Source: a virus
Strand: one strand, 5' to 3'
Length of the DNA stretch: 22,361 bases
IMG/VR virus record: IMGVR_UViG_3300048104_000573
Coordinates: 1-22,361 of that record
A program made the position numbers and the translations under genes. The notes beneath the pieces are model-generated. The model saw nothing but the letters and a program-made list of their open reading frames with translations, had not been told where the DNA came from and made no database searches. Of the stretch, positions 1 to 7,200 are shown one piece after another; within the stretch, counting starts at the first letter, position 1; every line of letters starts with the position of its first letter.

Positions 1-513
1 CATAAAGAGTTTCAAGATAAAATTGAAAAAACTACTAATCCTATGGATTATATAGAAGAAAGAACAACTTATAAAGAAGTTGCAAAATGGATGAGAGAAC
101 ATGGATATGATAATGTCGCAAAGAAATGTGATAGACAATACCATAAGCTCAAGTCAGGTGGTAACATAATGAGAAAAACTACTGAGATTCCTAAAGATAA
201 AATAGGAGCCTTTGTAGGTCATATGCCAACATGCTTAACACATCCAGACGAAGACCGATATTTAACAGTAAGAGAAGCTTTATCGCTTATGAAGTTACCA
301 TTTAACTTTATACTGTTAAATCCTAAAAGGTCGTTGAACCACATATGTCAAAATGTACCAGTGACTACAGCTGAGCATCCTGCTCGAATGGTTCAAAAAT
401 ATTTAAACAATCAGCTTGAGATGGTAGACACAAAGTTCTTAGTTCAGGATAATAAAAAAAGAACCTATAATTTTGAAAAAAACAGTTTACAACTCACTGA
501 TTTTATGGTATAA
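1..513 (+). CDS. DNA cytosine-5 methyltransferase, C-terminal part (5' end outside window)
   Basis: The frame is open from base 1 and ends in TAA at 511-513, so only the last 170 residues are present. The visible part resembles the C-terminal target-recognition and motif IX-X region of C5 cytosine methyltransferases: a DEDRYLTVREALSLMKLP stretch matches the usual R-x-L-T-x-R-E-x-x-x-L-x-x-x-P pattern, followed by NHICQNVP, which stands in for motif X (Q-x-x-N-x-V-P). The catalytic Pro-Cys motif would lie upstream and cannot be checked. Such enzymes methylate phage DNA and may protect it from host restriction. The next gene's promoter lies inside the end of this frame. I recall similar proteins in T4-like cyanophages, but the family call rests only on the C-terminal signature. 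Confidence 0.68.
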   Translation, partial: HKEFQDKIEKTTNPMDYIEERTTYKEVAKWMREHGYDNVAKKCDRQYHKLKSGGNIMRKTTEIPKDKIGAFVGHMPTCLTHPDEDRYLTVREALSLMKLPFNFILLNPKRSLNHICQNVPVTTAEHPARMVQKYLNNQLEMVDTKFLVQDNKKRTYNFEKNSLQLTDFMV

Positions 514-514
514 T
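486..514 (+). promoter_or_regulatory. Early-type sigma70-like promoter upstream of bS21/uvsX/gp41
   Basis: TTTACA at 486-491 is followed after 17 bases by TATAAT at 509-514, with an extended -10 TG at 506-507. The predicted start (about 521) leaves a 23-base leader holding the AAGGAGA ribosome binding site at 534-540 before the ATG at 544. The same GTTTACA-N17-TATAAT design with TGG before the -10 occurs at 3840 and 17837. The promoter overlaps the last codons and stop of the methyltransferase. Confidence 0.8.
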
Positions 515-543
515 AGTACTATAGAATTTAATAAAGGAGAACT

Positions 544-810
544 ATGCCAAGTATAGATTTAACACCTAGGAAGAATCGTAATCCTAGAGACAAAAGACCA
601 GCAAAAGAAATGCCTTTTGATGTTGGTCTTAGAAGATTCAAAAAAGCCTGTGATAATGCAGGTATCGTACAAGAGGTACGCAAAAGAGAGTTTTATGAAA
701 AACCTGCAGCCAAAAGAAAAAGAAAAATGGCTGAAGCTGTTTCAAGAAGTCGTAAACAACAAAGAATGCTAGACGCATTTAATAGGCCATCAAAGGCCAG
801 GAGAAGATAA
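544..810 (+). CDS. rpsU: Ribosomal protein bS21 (phage-encoded)
   Basis: This 88-residue protein contains the core of bacterial small-subunit protein bS21. [16 protein letters not shown] (residues 25-40), [11 protein letters not shown] (44-54) and a following [10 protein letters not shown] track match the E. coli protein almost position by position. The tail is rich in Arg and Lys, as expected for an rRNA-binding protein. bS21 sits near the anti-Shine-Dalgarno end of 16S rRNA and helps mRNA initiation, so a phage copy could bias host ribosomes toward phage messages. Unlike most genes here it has its own promoter and a strong AAGGAGA site 3 bases before the ATG. It is the first gene of the replication operon; uvsX follows after one base. 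Phage-encoded bS21 has been reported in SAR11 phages, which fits the window. N- and C-terminal extensions beyond the E. coli core are visible. Confidence 0.93.
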   Translation: MPSIDLTPRKNRNPRDKRPAKEMPFDVGLRRFKKACDNAGIVQEVRKREFYEKPAAKRKRKMAEAVSRSRKQQRMLDAFNRPSKARRR

Positions 811-811
811 T

Positions 812-1864
812 ATGTCTATAATGGATAAATTAAAAAAGAATAGTAAAATTAAAGATACATCTATTCTATCTGATTCAGTATTATTTGCTGAAAAAGATAT
901 AACTGTCACTAATGTTCCAATGGTTAACGTTGCGCTATCAGGTGATATCGATGGAGGATTAACTTCAGGACTTACAGTTCTTGCTGGCCCTTCAAAACAT
1001 TTTAAAACTTCATTTGCTTTATTGATGGGTGCAGCCTATCTTAAACAACATGAAGATGCAGTAATGCTATTTTATGATTCAGAGTTTGGTTCACCCCAAT
1101 CTTATTTCGAATCATTTGGCATTGATACCGAAAGAGTATTGCATACACCAGTCCAAAATGTCGAACAACTTAAGTTCGATTTGGTAGGCCAACTTGAGAA
1201 TATCGAAAGAGGAGATAAAGTAATTGTTGTTATTGATTCAATTGGAAACTTAGCCTCTAAGAAAGAGTTGGAAGATGCCCTCAACGAAAAGTCAGTCGCT
1301 GATATGTCGAGAGCTAAAGCATTAAAGGGACTATTCAGAATGATTACTCCTTATCTAACCATGAAGAATGTTCCTTTACTTGCTGTTAATCATACCTATC
1401 AAGAAATTGGATTGTTTCCTAAAGCAGTTGTTTCAGGTGGTACAGGTATCTATTACTCATCAGACAATATATGGATTATTGGAAGACGTCAAGAGAAAAA
1501 AGGTACAGAAATACAAGGGTATCATTTTGTAATCAATGTAGAGAAATCAAGGTTTGTAAAAGAAAAATCTAAAGTACCAATCTCAGTAACATGGGAAGGT
1601 GGAATTGCTCCATACTCAGGATTACTAGATGTTGCAATGGCTGGTGGATACGTAGTTAAACCAAATGTTGGTTGGTATGCTCAAGTCGATATGAAGACAG
1701 GAGAAATACTAGAACCTAAAGTAAGAGAAAAAGATACTCTTAAGAAAAAGTTCTGGGACCCAATCTTTGAAAATACAGACTTTAAAGAATTTGTCAAAAC
1801 ATATTACTCTATTGGACATAGACCAATGGTTGATATTGACCTTGATATTGATACGGAAGAGTAA
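812..1864 (+). CDS. uvsX: UvsX, RecA-like recombinase
   Basis: This 350-residue protein is the T4 UvsX-type strand-exchange recombinase, which coats single-stranded DNA and drives recombination-dependent replication and repair. Walker A is GPSKHFKT (59-66), Walker B is VIVVIDS (137-143), and the YDSEFG box (88-93) and NLASKKELEDALNEK segment (146-160) match T4 UvsX almost exactly. INVEKSR (241-247) and PYSGLLD (267-273) are further family marks. It is about 40 residues shorter than T4 UvsX (391), the difference being at the C-terminus, which ends in an acidic tail (DIDLDIDTEE). It starts one base after bS21 and its stop overlaps the next ATG (TAATG), so it lies in the replication operon from the promoter at 486. 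Confidence 0.96.
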   Translation: MSIMDKLKKNSKIKDTSILSDSVLFAEKDITVTNVPMVNVALSGDIDGGLTSGLTVLAGPSKHFKTSFALLMGAAYLKQHEDAVMLFYDSEFGSPQSYFESFGIDTERVLHTPVQNVEQLKFDLVGQLENIERGDKVIVVIDSIGNLASKKELEDALNEKSVADMSRAKALKGLFRMITPYLTMKNVPLLAVNHTYQEIGLFPKAVVSGGTGIYYSSDNIWIIGRRQEKKGTEIQGYHFVINVEKSRFVKEKSKVPISVTWEGGIAPYSGLLDVAMAGGYVVKPNVGWYAQVDMKTGEILEPKVREKDTLKKKFWDPIFENTDFKEFVKTYYSIGHRPMVDIDLDIDTEE

Positions 1865-2199
1865 TGTATAACATAAATCAAAATGACTACTCAATTGTAG
1901 AGAATGAAACAAGCGCGTTTCAAGGTGTCAAACTTAAGACAGGCACTTGGAAGAATGTTATAGTCATATATGGACAAGTTGGCGTCAAAGAAGATACAGC
2001 TTTAGATATGGCAACATTAAGCTTTAACTTTACAGTACAGGACCCAGCAGATTTTAGTGTAGACGAACTTGAAAAAGATGAATCATTTAAGAATTACTTA
2101 GGCTCAGTACTACAATATATAATAACAGATAGTTTAGAACATGGAGGACATATTGGAGAACCAACTACCGACACACATACTGAATCACCTTCTACATAA
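1864..2199 (+). CDS. Conserved unknown protein between uvsX and gp41
   Basis: I do not recognise a function for this 111-residue acidic protein. It begins on the uvsX stop codon (TAATG), which suggests coupled translation. The middle (residues 22-60) looks like a beta-rich fold (GVKLKTGTWKNVIVIYGQVG), followed by an acidic helix around residues 66-90. Its last 59 bases overlap the start of the gp41 helicase gene in another frame. I recall short proteins of this kind in the same uvsX-gp41 position in marine T4-like phages, which suggests a replication-linked role, but that is inference from position only. Confidence 0.75.
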   Translation: MYNINQNDYSIVENETSAFQGVKLKTGTWKNVIVIYGQVGVKEDTALDMATLSFNFTVQDPADFSVDELEKDESFKNYLGSVLQYIITDSLEHGGHIGEPTTDTHTESPST

Positions 2200-3538
2200 C
2201 GAAGAGTTTTGCAGAAGAGTAGTACCTTATTTAAAGAATGAGTATTTTGAAGGTACACACAAAACTGTGTTTGACCTTATAGTCCAATTTGTAAGCAAAC
2301 ATAATAAATTACCAACATCAAAAATCTTAGAGCTTGAGTTAAAGAAAATACAAGCTCCTGAAGATATATTAAATAATGCTCAAAGATTAGTCACAGAAAT
2401 TATCGATAAATCTGATATCGATACTGATTACCTAATTACTGAAGCAGAAAAGTGGTGTAAAGAAAGAGCTGTTTATAATGCTATTATGGATTCAATAGGA
2501 ATCATTGATGGTAAAGATAAAGAAAGAAGTGAAGGTGCTATACCTGAAATACTATCTGAAGCTCTTGGTGTTTCGTTTGATGAACAAATTGGTCATGATT
2601 ATATTGATGATAGCGAACAAAGGTTTGATTTTTATAATCGTAAAGAAGACAGAATACCGTTTGACTTAGATTACTTTAATAAAATAACAAAAGGTGGTCT
2701 ACCTAATAAGACACTTAACATTGCCTTAGCCGGAACAGGCGTAGGTAAGTCATTATTCATGTGTCATTGCGCAGCAGGAGTACTTAATCAAGGAAAGAAT
2801 GTATTGTACATAACAATGGAAATGGCTGAAGAAAGAATCGCTGAAAGAATTGATGCGAATCTCATGAACCTTCCAATCGAATCTCTTGGGTCATTACCTA
2901 AAAATGTATTCGATGATAAGATTGGAAAAATTGCAAAATCATCTGTAGGTAAACTTATAGTGAAAGAATATCCTACTGGTTCTGCGCACACTGGTCATTT
3001 CAGAGCTTTACTTAATGAGCTTAAACTCAAAAAGACATTTAAGCCTGATATGATATATATTGACTATTTAAATATTTGTGCCTCAAGCCGCATGCGTGGC
3101 ATGGGTGGAAGTATAAATAGTTATACTTATATTAAAGCCATAGCCGAAGAACTTCGGGGATTGGCTGTGGAATTCAATGTTCCAATAGTATCGGCAACAC
3201 AGACCACGAGGTCTGGTTTCAGTAATACTGATGTCGGTCTTGAAGATACATCTGAATCGTTTGGTTTGCCAGCAACGGCTGATTTAATGTTTGCTCTTAT
3301 TTCAACAGAGGAACTAGAAGAATTAGGTCAATTGCTAGTAAAACAATTGAAGAATAGATATAACGACCCAACCAAGTACAAGAGATTTGTAGTTGGTGTG
3401 GACCGTTCCCGCATGAAACTATATGATGTAGAGGAATCGGCTCAATCAGACATTATGACAGAAATGGTGCCAGATAAGCCGATAAATAAGTTTGGTGAAC
3501 GCGAAAGTAATGACTCGTTTGCTGACTTCAAACTATAG
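2141..3538 (+). CDS. gp41: gp41-like replicative DNA helicase (DnaB family)
   Basis: This 465-residue protein is the T4 gp41-type hexameric replicative helicase (T4 length 475). The N-terminal domain aligns from ILNHLLHNEEFCRRVVPYL (13-31) with the T4 protein, which supports the start at 2141 despite a 59-base overlap with the previous gene. Walker A is GTGVGKS (198-204). The family box YITMEMAEERIAERIDAN (223-240) follows, then Walker B DMIYIDY (303-309) and the SATQTTRSG sensor region (351-359). The VKQLKNRYND stretch near residues 400-409 also matches T4. The enzyme unwinds DNA 5' to 3' at the fork and recruits primase. It is the fourth gene of the operon led by bS21. Confidence 0.96.
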   Translation: MEDILENQLPTHILNHLLHNEEFCRRVVPYLKNEYFEGTHKTVFDLIVQFVSKHNKLPTSKILELELKKIQAPEDILNNAQRLVTEIIDKSDIDTDYLITEAEKWCKERAVYNAIMDSIGIIDGKDKERSEGAIPEILSEALGVSFDEQIGHDYIDDSEQRFDFYNRKEDRIPFDLDYFNKITKGGLPNKTLNIALAGTGVGKSLFMCHCAAGVLNQGKNVLYITMEMAEERIAERIDANLMNLPIESLGSLPKNVFDDKIGKIAKSSVGKLIVKEYPTGSAHTGHFRALLNELKLKKTFKPDMIYIDYLNICASSRMRGMGGSINSYTYIKAIAEELRGLAVEFNVPIVSATQTTRSGFSNTDVGLEDTSESFGLPATADLMFALISTEELEELGQLLVKQLKNRYNDPTKYKRFVVGVDRSRMKLYDVEESAQSDIMTEMVPDKPINKFGERESNDSFADFKL

Positions 3539-3550
3539 ACGGAGAACTAT

Positions 3551-3733
3551 ATGAACATGTTAAATACAGCAAAAGCATGGTTAATGGCAAGATGGGCAGA
3601 ACGTACATCTTGGGACGGCGGACTTATTGTCGGCTTATCATTATCATACCTATTACTAGGTGGCTTAGTTGACTTAGTAGCTTGGGTAGCCCTTGCTTAC
3701 GGTGTATACACTTTTATAGCAAAAGAAGTATAA
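3551..3733 (+). CDS. Small membrane protein, unknown function
   Basis: This 60-residue protein has an N-terminal amphipathic stretch (KAWLMARWAERTSWDG) and then one long or two short hydrophobic segments (about residues 23-57, LIVGLSLSYLLLGG and LVDLVAWVALAYGVYTFI). It lies 12 bases after gp41, with a GGAGAA site at 3541-3546, and is the last gene before the terminator. I recall similar small proteins downstream of gp41 in cyanophages. No function can be assigned; anchoring replication proteins at the membrane is one speculative option. Confidence 0.78.
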   Translation: MNMLNTAKAWLMARWAERTSWDGGLIVGLSLSYLLLGGLVDLVAWVALAYGVYTFIAKEV

Positions 3734-3758
3734 CACTCCTTTAGTAATGATTATCATG

Positions 3759-3786
3759 GGGGAGCCATCACAGCTCCCCACCTTTT
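3759..3786 (+). terminator. Intrinsic terminator of the bS21-uvsX-gp41 operon
   Basis: GGGGAGC (3759-3765) pairs perfectly with GCTCCCC (3773-3779) around a 7-base loop, and is followed by CC and a short T tract (TTTT at 3783-3786). It is by far the most GC-rich hairpin in an AT-rich window and sits between the last gene of one unit and the next promoter. The T tract is short, so read-through is possible. Confidence 0.85.
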
Positions 3787-3839
3787 CTCTCACATCAACA
3801 CTTTCTCACAATTATTTTCAAAAAAAGTGAAAATAATCG

Positions 3840-3868
3840 TTTACATTTGCTTAAAAGTATGGTATAAT
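3840..3868 (+). promoter_or_regulatory. Early-type promoter for the small-gene cluster
   Basis: TTTACA (3840-3845), 17-base spacer, TATAAT (3863-3868), with TG at 3860-3861 forming an extended -10. The predicted start near 3875 gives a leader of about 29 bases with AAGGAG at 3892-3897 before the ATG at 3904. It is the same motif as at 486 and 17837, including the CG before TTTACA shared with 17837. The 170-base gap 3734-3903 holds only the terminator and this promoter. Confidence 0.85.
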
Positions 3869-3903
3869 ATATCTATATTTAAAAATAAGATAAGGAGTTA
3901 AAT

Positions 3904-4125
3904 ATGACATCATTACAAAAAATCAAACAAGAAGTCCAAGCTATGGGCACAGGTTCAATTCTTAGAGAATTGGAAGGTGGCATGAGACCAGGACTTTGCG
4001 AATCATTCGATATGAGAGTAGCTTTCACTGATAGAAATAAAGTGATTGACCAACTAGTAGAGAAAAGAAGTCATGAACTTCATATGAAAACTGTACTAGA
4101 ACTTAAAACAGGAGTAAGAGTATGA
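3904..4125 (+). CDS. Small unknown early protein
   Basis: I do not recognise this 73-residue protein. It has a good ribosome binding site (AAGGAG, 3892-3897) and is first in a unit with its own early promoter, so it is probably made soon after infection. It is mostly helical by composition, with a GSILRELEGGMRPGLC segment (residues 18-33) and a charged second half. Its stop overlaps the next start (ATGA). Short genes of this type in T4-like phages often encode host-takeover factors, but nothing in the sequence shows that here. Confidence 0.7.
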   Translation: MTSLQKIKQEVQAMGTGSILRELEGGMRPGLCESFDMRVAFTDRNKVIDQLVEKRSHELHMKTVLELKTGVRV

Positions 4126-4328
4126 TATTATCACTAACACACATTGCTACAAATATACCTGTAGACATTGAATTGGATTTAGTCGAATTAGCTTGGGCTA
4201 AAGATAAAAATCCAAAAACTTTAAACGAATCCTGGGAAAAACTTTGTGAATCAGTTTTGCAAAGAACTGGCCATGATATCCAAGGCAATTTTGAACTTGA
4301 AACTTTAGGCGGGAGGCCAATACATTAA
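4122..4328 (+). CDS. Small unknown protein
   Basis: This 68-residue acidic protein begins in the ATGA overlap with the gene before it and ends two bases before the next ATG, so it fits the operon tightly. No motif is recognised. The sequence looks like an N-terminal beta strand pair followed by helices (ELAWAKDKNPKTLNESWEKL). An antisense frame covers the same bases but has no upstream signal and opposes the unit, so the + strand reading is preferred. Confidence 0.65.
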   Translation: MILSLTHIATNIPVDIELDLVELAWAKDKNPKTLNESWEKLCESVLQRTGHDIQGNFELETLGGRPIH

Positions 4329-4329
4329 T

Positions 4330-4632
4330 ATGAAAAATCCAAGAACAACTAGTTACGTAATGACAGTACACACAGGAAGCGCAGGCGATATGCTTGAACT
4401 CCAAAGACTCAGAAAAACCATAAGCACTGTAAATTTACATGCTAAAGAAAACGAAAAGATTTCTTACATGAATCCAAGAGGAGCTAAGTTTCCTAGGTAT
4501 TATGTAAAGTGCCAAGGTCGTGGTCCAAGAACTATACACGCAATTGCTGATGGTTCATACGCAAGAAAATACGATCAGTCTTTACCGTTAAGACATGCTG
4601 AAAAAATGGATGTATATGTCTATCAAAGATAA
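4330..4632 (+). CDS. Small basic unknown protein
   Basis: This 100-residue protein is rich in Arg and Lys and has no motif I can name. The central part has RGAKFPRYYVKCQGRGPR (about residues 50-67), which could be a nucleic-acid-binding surface, and it ends in a short beta-like stretch (MDVYVYQR). It lies one base downstream of the previous stop (TAATATG), and its own end overlaps the start of the next small gene by 17 bases. Function unknown. Confidence 0.7.
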   Translation: MKNPRTTSYVMTVHTGSAGDMLELQRLRKTISTVNLHAKENEKISYMNPRGAKFPRYYVKCQGRGPRTIHAIADGSYARKYDQSLPLRHAEKMDVYVYQR

Positions 4633-4771
4633 AGCTTATAAAATAACAGCTAAGAAAAATCAAAAGGTTGTGGCAGAATATCTCTATGAACTAGAGGAAT
4701 CTGCTGCAGCTTTTGCCAGTAAAATGAAAGAAAAGGGATATCAAGTTTGGGTTGAAAAGGTATACCTATAA
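4616..4771 (+). CDS. 51-residue unknown protein
   Basis: A short frame starting ATG at 4616 encodes 51 residues (MSIKDKAYKITAKKNQ to WVEKVYL) and ends in TAA at 4769-4771, which overlaps the ATG of the next gene (TAATG). It reads as a compact alpha/beta protein: a basic N-terminus, a helix (VVAEYLYELEESAAAFASKM), then a strand (GYQVWVEKVYL). The coupled junctions on both sides and the sensible composition support a real gene despite the size. Function unknown. Confidence 0.65.
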   Translation: MSIKDKAYKITAKKNQKVVAEYLYELEESAAAFASKMKEKGYQVWVEKVYL

Positions 4772-4947
4772 TGGAATATCTTTTAGTCGGAATATGTATA
4801 TCTTTCTGTGCGTATCAATCTTGGCAACTTGGTATACGTGAAGGCGCTGAAAGAACAATCAAAAAATTACATGAAGAAAAAATCATTAGTGTAAAAACTA
4901 ATGGTAATATTGTACCCAATCCATTTTATATCGAAACTGACTCATAG
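4771..4947 (+). CDS. 58-residue membrane-anchored protein, unknown
   Basis: This small gene starts on the previous stop (TAATG) and encodes 58 residues. Residues 2-17 (EYLLVGICISFCAYQS) form a single hydrophobic segment, followed by a charged helix (LGIREGAERTIKKLHEEK) and a short tail. It is the last gene of the early small-gene unit; the late promoter at 4953 begins five bases after its stop. I recall similar short proteins in marine T4-like phages but no function is known to me. Confidence 0.7.
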   Translation: MEYLLVGICISFCAYQSWQLGIREGAERTIKKLHEEKIISVKTNGNIVPNPFYIETDS

Positions 4948-4952
4948 AATCT

Positions 4953-4960
4953 TATAAATA
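4953..4960 (+). promoter_or_regulatory. T4-type late promoter (TATAAATA) at the head of the packaged-protein cassette
   Basis: TATAAATA at 4953-4960 is an exact match to the T4 late promoter -10 element, which is read by the phage sigma gp55 and needs no -35. It sits between the early small genes and the first CTS gene, where a late promoter would be expected. With the usual spacing (-13 to -6) the start site falls at about 4966, which is the A of the ATG. No Shine-Dalgarno site is present between box and ATG. Confidence 0.7.
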
Positions 4961-4965
4961 GATTT

Positions 4966-5940
4966 ATGAAACGATTTAAATCCTTTTTAGAAGAGCAATT
5001 ACAGTTTACTATGTTAACACATAGTGATTTAACAAAGTATGTTAAAAAAGGTAATTCAGAAAGATTAGATACGTTCATAGACAAAATCAAAAATAAAAAA
5101 GAATTTCTTACTACTAAAGGTGAAGTTGTTATTAAAGACAAAGCTCCTGATAGAGAAGAATTTTTAAAGCCAGGATTTAAATTTAAATTTAATACTACTA
5201 AAGGAAATATACAATATCCGGGAGAATTCTTAAAGACTCCTGAATTTGGTGGTAAAGGTAAAGGTTTTGGCACAGCTGCAGAGGATAGATATTTAGCCTC
5301 ATTTAGAACTGAACTAGAAAGAGTAATGGATGAACAAGAAGACGGAGCTCTTGATATGTTAGTCGGTGGTAGGAAAGTAGTAGTATCAGGCGTTGGACAA
5401 CCAAAAGGAACTCCAAAAGCTGACTTCTTTTTACTTGACGACATGGGAGAAGAAGTTGCGTGGTTATCGCATAAAGCTGGTTCAAAATCAAATGACTTTC
5501 AACAATACGGTGGATTGACACCTAGAGGTACAAAAGGAGCATTTGAAAGAAGTAAACAAGTTAATTCATTTATTGAGAAATTAAAAGAATTATATCCAGA
5601 AGGAATGAAAAGTGGAGATTCTGTTAAAAGAGATATAGACCTTAATGGAGATGGAAAAGATATAGTACGTAAATCAATATATGGAATAGATTATGGTGGT
5701 AAACCTGGTCTTAATAATATTGATGAATTCCATCAAGGAGAAATGAAGCTTTCTAAAAAAGGAAAGTTTTGGACAATTACATCAAACCATCAAGCTGAAA
5801 ATGGATTTGTACCAAGAGATGATTATAAAGCTATATTTTATGCAAGATATTCTAGTGACATGAATCATTTTGGTATACAAAGTTGTAGAGCAGGAATCTT
5901 TACATCTACAAGACCAGCTAAAAAAACGGAATTTGTATAA
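4966..5940 (+). CDS. CTS protein with restriction-nuclease-like (PD-(D/E)xK-type) motif
   Basis: This 324-residue protein starts with a CTS-like leader (MKRFKSFLEE), so I infer it is packed in the capsid and trimmed after Glu9 or Glu10. The body has GTPKADFFLLDDMG (148-161) followed by WLSHKAG (166-172) and DFQQYGG (177-183). This is the layout of PD-(D/E)xK nucleases: an Asp at the end of one strand (Asp153) and a Lys (Lys170) in the next, with a helix upstream carrying Glu (ELERVMDE, 116-123). The third acidic residue normally two before the Lys is Ser168 here, so the match is a variant. If active it could cut host DNA at injection, or act on competing phage DNA. The next gene starts on its stop (TAATG). 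Function is a proposal from motif layout. Confidence 0.72.
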   Translation: MKRFKSFLEEQLQFTMLTHSDLTKYVKKGNSERLDTFIDKIKNKKEFLTTKGEVVIKDKAPDREEFLKPGFKFKFNTTKGNIQYPGEFLKTPEFGGKGKGFGTAAEDRYLASFRTELERVMDEQEDGALDMLVGGRKVVVSGVGQPKGTPKADFFLLDDMGEEVAWLSHKAGSKSNDFQQYGGLTPRGTKGAFERSKQVNSFIEKLKELYPEGMKSGDSVKRDIDLNGDGKDIVRKSIYGIDYGGKPGLNNIDEFHQGEMKLSKKGKFWTITSNHQAENGFVPRDDYKAIFYARYSSDMNHFGIQSCRAGIFTSTRPAKKTEFV

Positions 5941-7181
5941 TGAAACGATTAACTACATACTTATCTGAGGCCGCAGGAAAGAATACTCATATGACACATA
6001 TTGAGGATTTGATTCTTGACGGCGGAGTTAAGGGGGCTCGCCAAGCTATCAACGCACTAAGAAGCATGCGTGATATGTTGAGTGGTAATGCTAAAGCACC
6101 TATAGACATTACTGTTAAGTGGGACGGAGCCCCCGCCGTATTCTGTGGAGAAGACCCAAGGGATGGACAATTCTTTGTAGCTAAAAAAGGAATTTTTAAC
6201 GCTGAACCTAAAGTATATAAGTCACATGCTGATATAAAAGCTGATACTAGCGGTGACTTATCTAAAAAATTAATAATGGCTTTTGATAACTTAAAAGACC
6301 TTGGCATCAAAGATGTTATACAAGGCGACTTTATGTTTGACGAAAGCGATTTGAAGAAGGAGACAATCAATGGAATTAAACATATTACTTTCCATCCTAA
6401 TACTATCCTTTATGCTGTTCCTCTCGATACGCAATTAGCAAAGGAAATAGAAAGAGCAAAGATAGGTATTATATGGCATACATCATATAGTGGCAAATCA
6501 TTTGAAACAATGAAAGCTGAATTTGGTAGAGATATAGTTGGTAAATTAAGAAGAACAAAAGATGTTTGGATGGATGATGCAACACTTAAAGATGTATCAG
6601 GTACAGCAACATTAACATCATCTGAAACTGCAATGCTAAATTCTAATCTATCAAATGCAGGTAAGATATTTCAAAAGATTGCGTCTAAATCATTAAAAGA
6701 AATAGAACAAAACAAAGAATTAAACCTAGTTATTAATGTATATAACAATAGAGAAGTAAGAAAAGGGCAGAGAATTACTAATACAGCTAAACATGCTAAA
6801 GGTTTAATAATGTTTGTTAATGATAGATATGCAAAACAGATTGATAAAAGAACTTCTGATGCAGGTAAACAAGTACAAATAGATAAGAGAGATGAATTGC
6901 TTGAATTCTTTAGTAAAAGTAATTTAGACCAATTAAAATTAATATTTGATTTACACAATTATGTTACAGATAGCAAATTAATTATTATAAATAAACTAAA
7001 CGAACTCAATAATATGGGTACGTTTGTAAAAACTAAATCCGGATTTAAAGTCACCGGCGTTGAAGGCTTTGTGGCTATAGATCGAATGGAAGGTGGAGCT
7101 GTTAAATTAGTAGACAGATTAGAATTTTCTACTAATAATTTCAGCAAAGATATTATAAAAGGCTGGGACAATCCAGGCTAA
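5940..7181 (+). CDS. CTS protein with ligase/nucleotidyltransferase-like motifs
   Basis: This 413-residue protein has a CTS-like leader (MKRLTTYLSEA) and motifs in the order of the DNA/RNA ligase superfamily. VKWDGAPAVF (59-68) looks like motif I K-x-D-G, with Lys60 the candidate adenylated residue. VIQGDFMF (126-133) is in the place of motif III, with Asp replacing the usual Glu. ILYAVP (156-161) could be motif IIIa, EGFVAI (375-380) fits motif IV (E-G-x-V), and VKLVDR (388-393) could hold the motif V Lys. A long helical insert (about 160-340) lies between IIIa and IV. I recall this family as conserved but unannotated in marine T4-like phages (DUF6267-like). It starts on the stop of the nuclease-like gene, which suggests paired expression. 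The ligase assignment is inference from motifs. Confidence 0.8.
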   Translation: MKRLTTYLSEAAGKNTHMTHIEDLILDGGVKGARQAINALRSMRDMLSGNAKAPIDITVKWDGAPAVFCGEDPRDGQFFVAKKGIFNAEPKVYKSHADIKADTSGDLSKKLIMAFDNLKDLGIKDVIQGDFMFDESDLKKETINGIKHITFHPNTILYAVPLDTQLAKEIERAKIGIIWHTSYSGKSFETMKAEFGRDIVGKLRRTKDVWMDDATLKDVSGTATLTSSETAMLNSNLSNAGKIFQKIASKSLKEIEQNKELNLVINVYNNREVRKGQRITNTAKHAKGLIMFVNDRYAKQIDKRTSDAGKQVQIDKRDELLEFFSKSNLDQLKLIFDLHNYVTDSKLIIINKLNELNNMGTFVKTKSGFKVTGVEGFVAIDRMEGGAVKLVDRLEFSTNNFSKDIIKGWDNPG

Positions 7182-7200
7182 ATGGGAACCAAGGGTATAA

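Noticed and set aside
3112-3119. TATAAATA late-promoter-like box inside gp41
   Set aside because: It is in the middle of a conserved gene with no late gene close downstream; such octamers are expected by chance in AT-rich DNA.
4926-5444. 172-codon antisense reading frame opposite the nuclease-like gene
   Set aside because: It opposes a gene with a clear leader and motifs, has low-complexity Ser/Leu/Pro composition typical of an antisense shadow, and no start signals.
6986-6993. TATAAATA inside the ligase-like gene, about 200 bases before 7201
   Set aside because: It lies in AT-rich coding sequence without the CTTATAAATAGA flanks of the 4953 box; not supported enough to list.
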